Assembly (NCBI GenBank): GCA_037957365.1 | Contig: JARHVA010000349.1 | Span: forward strand, 3,832,501 to 3,896,500 | Length of the DNA: 64,000 bases | Reading direction: 5' to 3' | Source of the DNA: Torreya grandis | Lineage: Eukaryota > Streptophyta > Pinopsida > Cupressales > Taxaceae | In this document: positions 58,266 through 64,000 of the stretch, in pieces | Layout of the letters: every line of letters starts with the position of its first letter | How positions within the stretch are numbered: the first letter of the stretch is position 1 | The notes under the pieces: model-generated | Database searches by the model: none | Told to the model about the DNA's origin: nothing | What the model saw: the letters and a program-made list of their open reading frames with translations, nothing else | Made by a program: the position numbers and the translations under genes

Positions 58266-61200
58266 AAGAGGTGTACCATAATAGGGGTTGAGGATGCAAT
58301 ATTAATGACTGTAGAAAGATGATCTCAAAGTGAAGTAATGTAAGTGAGTTGCATAAGGGAAACAAATAATGAAATGAAGCCACAATCATAATAGTTGACC
58401 AACACTGACTTTGGGATGATGTAACAAGGGAAATTGGGGGGAAATTTGGAGAAGATGAAGACCAACTAAAAGTACTAGAGAAATTCCTAAACCACCACAA
58501 CTAGCTAATAACCTTACCTAAAATCATGACAAATGAGAAAGAGAGGGAGTTAGAATGTATTGATTATGGAAAATCAAAGAAATGACCAGCTAAAATTAGT
58601 ATAGCAAGTAACTTTTATCCTGGGGTGCCCATGAGATGGGGCATGGGCCTTTGTGGTCAATGGGGATCCATAAGGGGTATCAAGAACCAAAATGAGGCTA
58701 TAGTGGACTTAAAGATGCATTGGATTAAAAAATGGAGGCCACCAATGTGCTTAGAACATGTCAAAACCTCTAGGATGGAGGTTTTGTGGTCTAAAATGCA
58801 AAAAATGGTGAAAAAACCCAAAAAGGGATCATAAAAAGAAAGAAAAGGGGGATAAAAAGAGGATAAAGAGAGAGAAAAGAGGTCATTTCACTCTGAGAGA
58901 GCTAGAGGAGAGCCTAGGAGAATCCAAAGCTCAAATAGAGCATATGAGGACACATGAGAACATCAAATATGCACAAGATGGTTTAGGTAAGTTCAATGAA
59001 CAATTTTTGTCAAATTTATTATTTTTTGTGGGTTTGGGAGGTCCTAAATGCATTTTGATGCATTTTGAGTGATTTGATAGATGAATCGAGTGAAATAATC
59101 AGTCAAAATGATGATCTTGTTGAAAAAGAGAACCAAGACCAATAAGGGTCCAAATGATGCCCTGTGGAGAGAGAAAAGAGGAGCCCTAGGAACTCCCAAG
59201 GCATTCCAATGTAGGTCACAACCTGGGTAGGCTTAGGATGTGGCTTGGCTCACTTAGGCCATGGATTTGCCTGTAAAATCATGGCCTTGGCCAAAAAGGG
59301 GACAAAATAGGCCCCCAAGGAGCTTGAAGGATCCTAAACAAGCCCAAGAGGCCCTGGAAGGGTTTGAAAGAGAAGAGAGGGAGGAAAAATAAGTAGATAG
59401 ATCAAAGCAAACTTTCTCATACTCTTTTTTTGGATTTTTGACTAATCCATTTTCCTTTTTGCTTACTTGTGTAGACACATAGAGGAGTTAGCCTACCTGA
59501 GGAGGGAGGATGTTCATAGGTGAGAGAGAAGCCAACATAACTAGATGGGATATGTGAAGTGACCAACTAGGAAAGAGTTCCTACATAGTTGGCTAAGGAG
59601 GCTAATGCCTTACCAATGGTAGACCAAGATTGCCTATGGATTGAAGGACTTTTGTGGCTAGTACACATACCTTTATTGTGTTACTTTAGAGACTAGGTGA
59701 ATGTATTAGTGACTACTTGGGTACTTGAGAGGCATCTATTCCAGCTGGGGCCTAAGCTAGAGGTTATCCTCAACATAGAAAATGTCTATAGACTCTATAG
59801 GGTAGAGCTAATGGGTAGAGAGATAGAGCTACTATTGGTGTAAGGCATAGTAGTAGTAGAGATCTACTTTGTGGGACCCCACCTATAATGAAATAACCAC
59901 ATAGTGAAAATCATATAATCATCACTAAGGGGACCCACTCTTCGAATAGTGATAGTAGGGACCATGGTCAAGAGGCTCTATACCAGCTAGACTATAGGAT
60001 GGCTACCACTATCATGGATAGGATTTGTCCAATGAGCTAAGGGAGGATAAAGATTTGCCTGGGGATAATACATCCTAAGAGGATTATAGCAGTATCTAGA
60101 TCACATTTGGTGCATAAGGTCAGGAATATTAACACAACCTAGTCTACTCATATCTTAGGCCTATGAGAGGCTCCCACTCACACAACTCAAGATGCCATAT
60201 GGTATTGAGGCATACCCTACATTGGAAGAGGGTATAGTACTATTTTCATGGTTTACAAAGTGGTTAAGGGCACATAGAGACCACCTTGGATACAAATTTA
60301 TTATTGAGCTACATCAAAGATCCCTATATGTCTATAACATTGCTAGAGGATGCTGACATAGAGCCCTACTTGGGATGGGAGGAGCGCTGAGGTCCATAGG
60401 GATCATACCATCATCTCGGGAGTAAATCTCTATGAGGTAGATGGGCATTGTCTAAGCCAATTAGGGCTAAACCTAGTTGACATCTGAGGTAGAGTGAAGG
60501 GGGAGATAGTGGAAAGAGGCCACCACAGTGAGGACCACCACCCCTAGGAAAAGTATGACCAACAAGAGGGCCATAGAGGCCATCAACATTACCAAGTAAG
60601 ATAGGTGTATTTCTAGATATCACTTCATCTTTATACTCATCCTTATTGAGAGCAGATATGTGATTAACATATGTTCTCTATGTATGTGTGTGTAGGAGAC
60701 CATCCTAATTAGATTAGACCCAAGGTGGACCTACTACAAATGGAAATATTCCCTAATGTGGTGGGGACACAATTTATGGATTGAGTACCACATTTAATGG
60801 TGGGGATAGAACCACATACTCAGTTATGGCATGTGGGTGCATGAGCCTTGTTTAAGCTGGTGAGCACATGGCATAGGATTCCATAGATAGAGTCTAAGTT
60901 AGAATGACATGAGGCATCAGTGATAACCCATAGGGTAGCTATAGTGGATATCAAGGTGATACTAGTGTGAGCTAAGGTTGATATTGATTAATTATGAGCT
61001 ATGCTAGCTCAATAATAGACCAAAGGAGCTAAGGCACCTGTAGTGAGGGTAGACTAGCTAGTTGTACTGAAGGAGACCATAGATTAACTAGTCAAGAGAT
61101 AAAGATAAAGATATTCACCTAGAGTATGACTATCATAGATACCACCTAGTCATAGGCTGACTGGGTATGTATATGTAGACACACATGTGGTAATTTTTGG

Positions 61201-61559
61201 GGACTATGAGCCTATGTGATGTACCTAAGAAAAACATGTATTTTTTGTGATATATATAGTGGTTTTCTCATTATAACACATGTGTATCTATGATTTTTTG
61301 TGTGATATGTATGCTTTATTTGATATATACTACTAGATACATGTGATTAGATAGTAGGAACTACTAATAAATAATCCACATGCACACACATATACCAATG
61401 GCATGGAGGTTAGTGGTGATAGAAGAGAGGAAAGGTTCACCTTACCACCATAGGAAAATTTCCTGGAGGGCCATGTAGACCCTAAACATGGAATGTCTTG
61501 AGGCATAACCCATTGATCGGGTGTCATAGGGGCTCACCTTTAAGAGTTTAGGGATGGAA
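58266..61559. other. Unassigned DNA
   Basis: More GC than the surroundings in parts (58.6-61.2 kb) and therefore possibly element-derived, but neither strand gave a defensible protein match. Short open frames at 58,264-58,500 (-), 58,625-58,834 (+) and 60,411-60,623 (-) show no known motif. Confidence 0.4.
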
Positions 61560-64000
61560 AACCCCATTTTCTAAAGATCATATCATCCACTTGTGCATTA
61601 GTTTTCCCTTCTTGTAGTGCTCCTTATAAAAAATAAAGACCATATCATCCACCTTTAACTAATGAGGTTGTACCATATTCTTAAATTAGTAGTGATGCTA
61701 GTGTTAGTAACCATGGTTGTACTCAATAATGTCCAGGCATCACTCATCTAATTACTCAATCTTGATGAGTTGAGTATCACATTCTTCCTCATCGAAGAGA
61801 GAACCAAACATCTTAACCCATAGCAAAGGGATTAAGACCTCTAAGGGAAGAACAACCTCAAAGTCATACACAAGCAAGTATGGGGTTTCCCTTATGGCCA
61901 TTTAAAAGCTATTCCAATAGGCCCAAAGGGCACGATAGAGTATGAGGTACCAATCTTTCTTAGAGTGGGCAATGGTATGGAGAAGCATCTTCTTGAAAGT
62001 TTTATTTGAAGACTTTGCTTTCCCATTTAACTAGGGGTAATGGGTAGAGTATAAATAGAGTTTAAACCCAGATTTTTTTGTGAGATCACACATCTCAAGG
62101 ATTTAGAAGCCCGAGCTATTATTAGCCATGATCATCGTGTGAAACCTGAACCTACAAATAATTTAGTTTAGGATGAACTTGGTGATGGTCTTCTCACACA
62201 TGCTGCTAAGAGGAATGGCCTCAACCCACTTCATAAAATAGTTAGTGGTAGTGATGAACTAATCTTGGCCATCAAAAAAGGTAGGTTTAAACTCATCAAT
62301 GAAGTTGAAAGCCCAAACCAAGGAAGGCCAAGCAGTTGAAATAGAGTGTAATAGGTTATTTGGGGCATTGATAGCATTCCCTATGACTTAACATATCCTA
62401 CACTTCTTAGCATATTGGATTGCATCCTTAACAAGAGTAGGCTAAAAATATCCCATCTAGATAATATGTTGAGTGGTGGCTTTCCCTCCTAGGTGGCCAC
62501 CATAAACATTCCCATAGGACTCCTCAAGCATGAGAGGGATATCCTTGGGGGTGAGGCACTACATCAACACACCATTGAGACCCCTCTTGAATAAGATGTT
62601 GCCAATGATGACATAGTGGATGATGAGCTTATGAATCTGATAGAATTATTATAAGGATGTGGTGTTAGGATAAGATTGTTATGCAAGGTAATGGATAATG
62701 TCCCAATATCAATCACACTCAAAGACCTCAATATGGTCAACTGAGTAAACCATATCATAAAGAAAGGCATCATCAACTAGCTCCATATTTGGTTTGGGTA
62801 GTAGACACTCAATAATTTTGTCATCCATAGCCAAGACCTTGGTGGAATTTTGGTTAATGATTTTGATGTAAAACTCTTAAAGAAGCATGATCCACCTCGT
62901 AGTCTTACCAATAAGATGTGTCTTGTTGAGCAAGTATAAAGTGGATCAGACTAGACAATCATGTTGGTAGTCTAGCCCAACATGTAATGTCATAAATTAT
63001 TCATAGTGAATATGAGAGAGATGCACTGACACTTAACAAGATAATAGATGAGTTTAGGGCCAACTAGCAAGTGAGAGATGTAATAAACATCTCTCTCCCT
63101 ACTGGTGTCATCCTTTTGGCATAACATGCTTTTGATGGAAATATCAGTAACATAGGTGTATAAGATGAACTCACACCCCTCAATGGGTGTCATCAAGATG
63201 GGAGGATTATAAATTAGATGCTTTGAATTCTTGAAAGCCACTTGGAATTTATAAAACCATAATAATGGAGTGTCCTTGTGAAAGAGACGTGTGAGGGGTA
63301 TGGATTTATGGGTATACTCCTCAAGTAAATATCTAACAAAGTTGAGTCTTCAAAGGAAGGACTATAATTGGATGAGGTTATGCATGGGAGGAATCTCTAG
63401 GATTACCTTGATCTTGTCAGGATCTACTTTAATACCCCTTTACAAGATGAGGAAGCTGAGAAGCTTTCCAGATAAAATTCTAAAAATATACTTCTTAGGG
63501 TTGAAACTAATGTGATACTCTCAAAGATGCTCAAATATGATTGTGAGGTCTCACATATGCTCATCTTGCTTGTAGATTTACTAGGGAGATCATCAACATA
63601 ACACTCAACTATCCTATAGATAAGGTCATGAAAAACATGGGTTATGGCATGTTAATACATGGCCTCAATGTTATTTAGACTAAAAGGCATGATGGCATAA
63701 CAAAAGTTACCCCACAGGGTAGTGAACATCATCTTGTGTTGGTCTTTGGCTATAATCCAAACTTGATTGTACCTAGAGAAACCATCTATGAGGGATATGA
63801 TCTCAAAACTAGTGGTGTAATACACAATCTAGTCTATCAAAGGAGTAGGGAAGTTATCATTTGCTCAGACCATATTGAGATCCCAAAAATTGATACGAAT
63901 CTAGATTTCCCCATTATTTTCGAGAATGAGGATAATGTTGGAAATCCATCAAGGGTAGCCAATAACTTGGATAAATCCAACTCATATGAGTTTTTGGATC
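61560..64000 (-). pseudogene. Ty3/gypsy pol relic: RT, RNase H, integrase, cut by window end
   Basis: Leftward from the window edge. RT: EIISLIDGFSRYNQV, then HKMMFTTLWGNFCYAIMPFS and ECYVDDLPSKS (about 63,800-63,560), with the catalytic YVDD intact. RNase H: open 63,241-62,990, MAFKNSKHLIYNPPILMTP, then VTDISIKSMLCQKD and DVYYISHLL. Integrase: SLVWAFNFIDEFKPTFFDG, then YFMKWVEAIPLSSM, NSSGF and NGKAKSSNKTFKKML (about 62,310-62,000), with RETPYLLVYDFEVVLPLEVL near 61,880. These follow the Tat/Athila-type gypsy pattern (WG.DFIGEI.P.S..G, YFTKWVEAIPL, TPF.L.YG..AV.P.E). Stops and frameshifts throughout. The 5' part of the element lies beyond 64,000. Confidence 0.85.

Overview
This window looks like gene-poor nuclear DNA from a seed plant, probably one with a large genome. 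It is strongly AT-rich and full of long LTR retrotransposons in different states of decay. The families present are plant ones: SIRE/Maximus-like Ty1/copia, chromovirus-type Ty3/gypsy and Tat-like Ty3/gypsy. No host gene, tRNA, rRNA, organellar insert or bacterial feature was recognised, and I could not place the species from sequence alone.

Layout. 1-3.8 kb: unassigned AT-rich DNA with a long CA microsatellite. 3.8-5.5 kb: decayed + strand gypsy reverse transcriptase/RNase H/integrase. 5.5-7.8 kb: copy A of a dispersed repeat that carries a ~200 bp tandem array and a TA-centred foldback. 10.2-19.9 kb: a SIRE-like copia element (+) with ~3 kb LTRs, a decayed gag and no recognisable pol. 23.9-25.1 kb: a PBS-like site and a - strand gypsy integrase relic. 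25.5-30.7 kb: a - strand chromovirus-type element with gag, RT, RNase H and integrase all decayed but in order. 32.1-45.5 kb: copy B of the dispersed repeat, split by ~1.3 kb of foreign DNA that is itself split by the youngest element of the window. 45.9-56.1 kb: a second SIRE-like element (-) with gag, protease, integrase, RT and RNase H relics. 57.9-58.3 kb: an isolated RNase H relic. 61.6-64.0 kb: a - strand gypsy pol relic that runs off the window.

The most interesting part is the element at 33,968-43,697 (- strand). It has two ~1.44 kb LTRs, a 5 bp target duplication, PBS, PPT and a single gag frame of about 1,093 codons broken by one TGA. It has no protease, RT, RNase H or integrase, so it is a gag-only, pol-lacking element that would depend on a helper. 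It forms a GC- and CpG-rich island. It carries arrays of a 12 bp palindrome (RCCGACGTCGGY) spaced alternately 18 and 22 bp, both in the leader and twice in each LTR. Its 3' internal region holds repeated hairpin-forming motifs, a 23 bp x 7 tandem repeat, and three zinc-knuckle-like modules are encoded in gag.

A second theme is foldback duplication at (TA)n tracts. At 51.8-52.7 kb part of a copia protease/GAG-pre segment runs forward, inverted, then forward again, switching at TA tracts. At 6.16-6.26 kb a 32 bp perfect inverted repeat flanks a TA tract.

All comparisons were made by reading the sequence. Boundaries of decayed elements are approximate (tens to about 100 bases), and identity estimates are by-eye counts.
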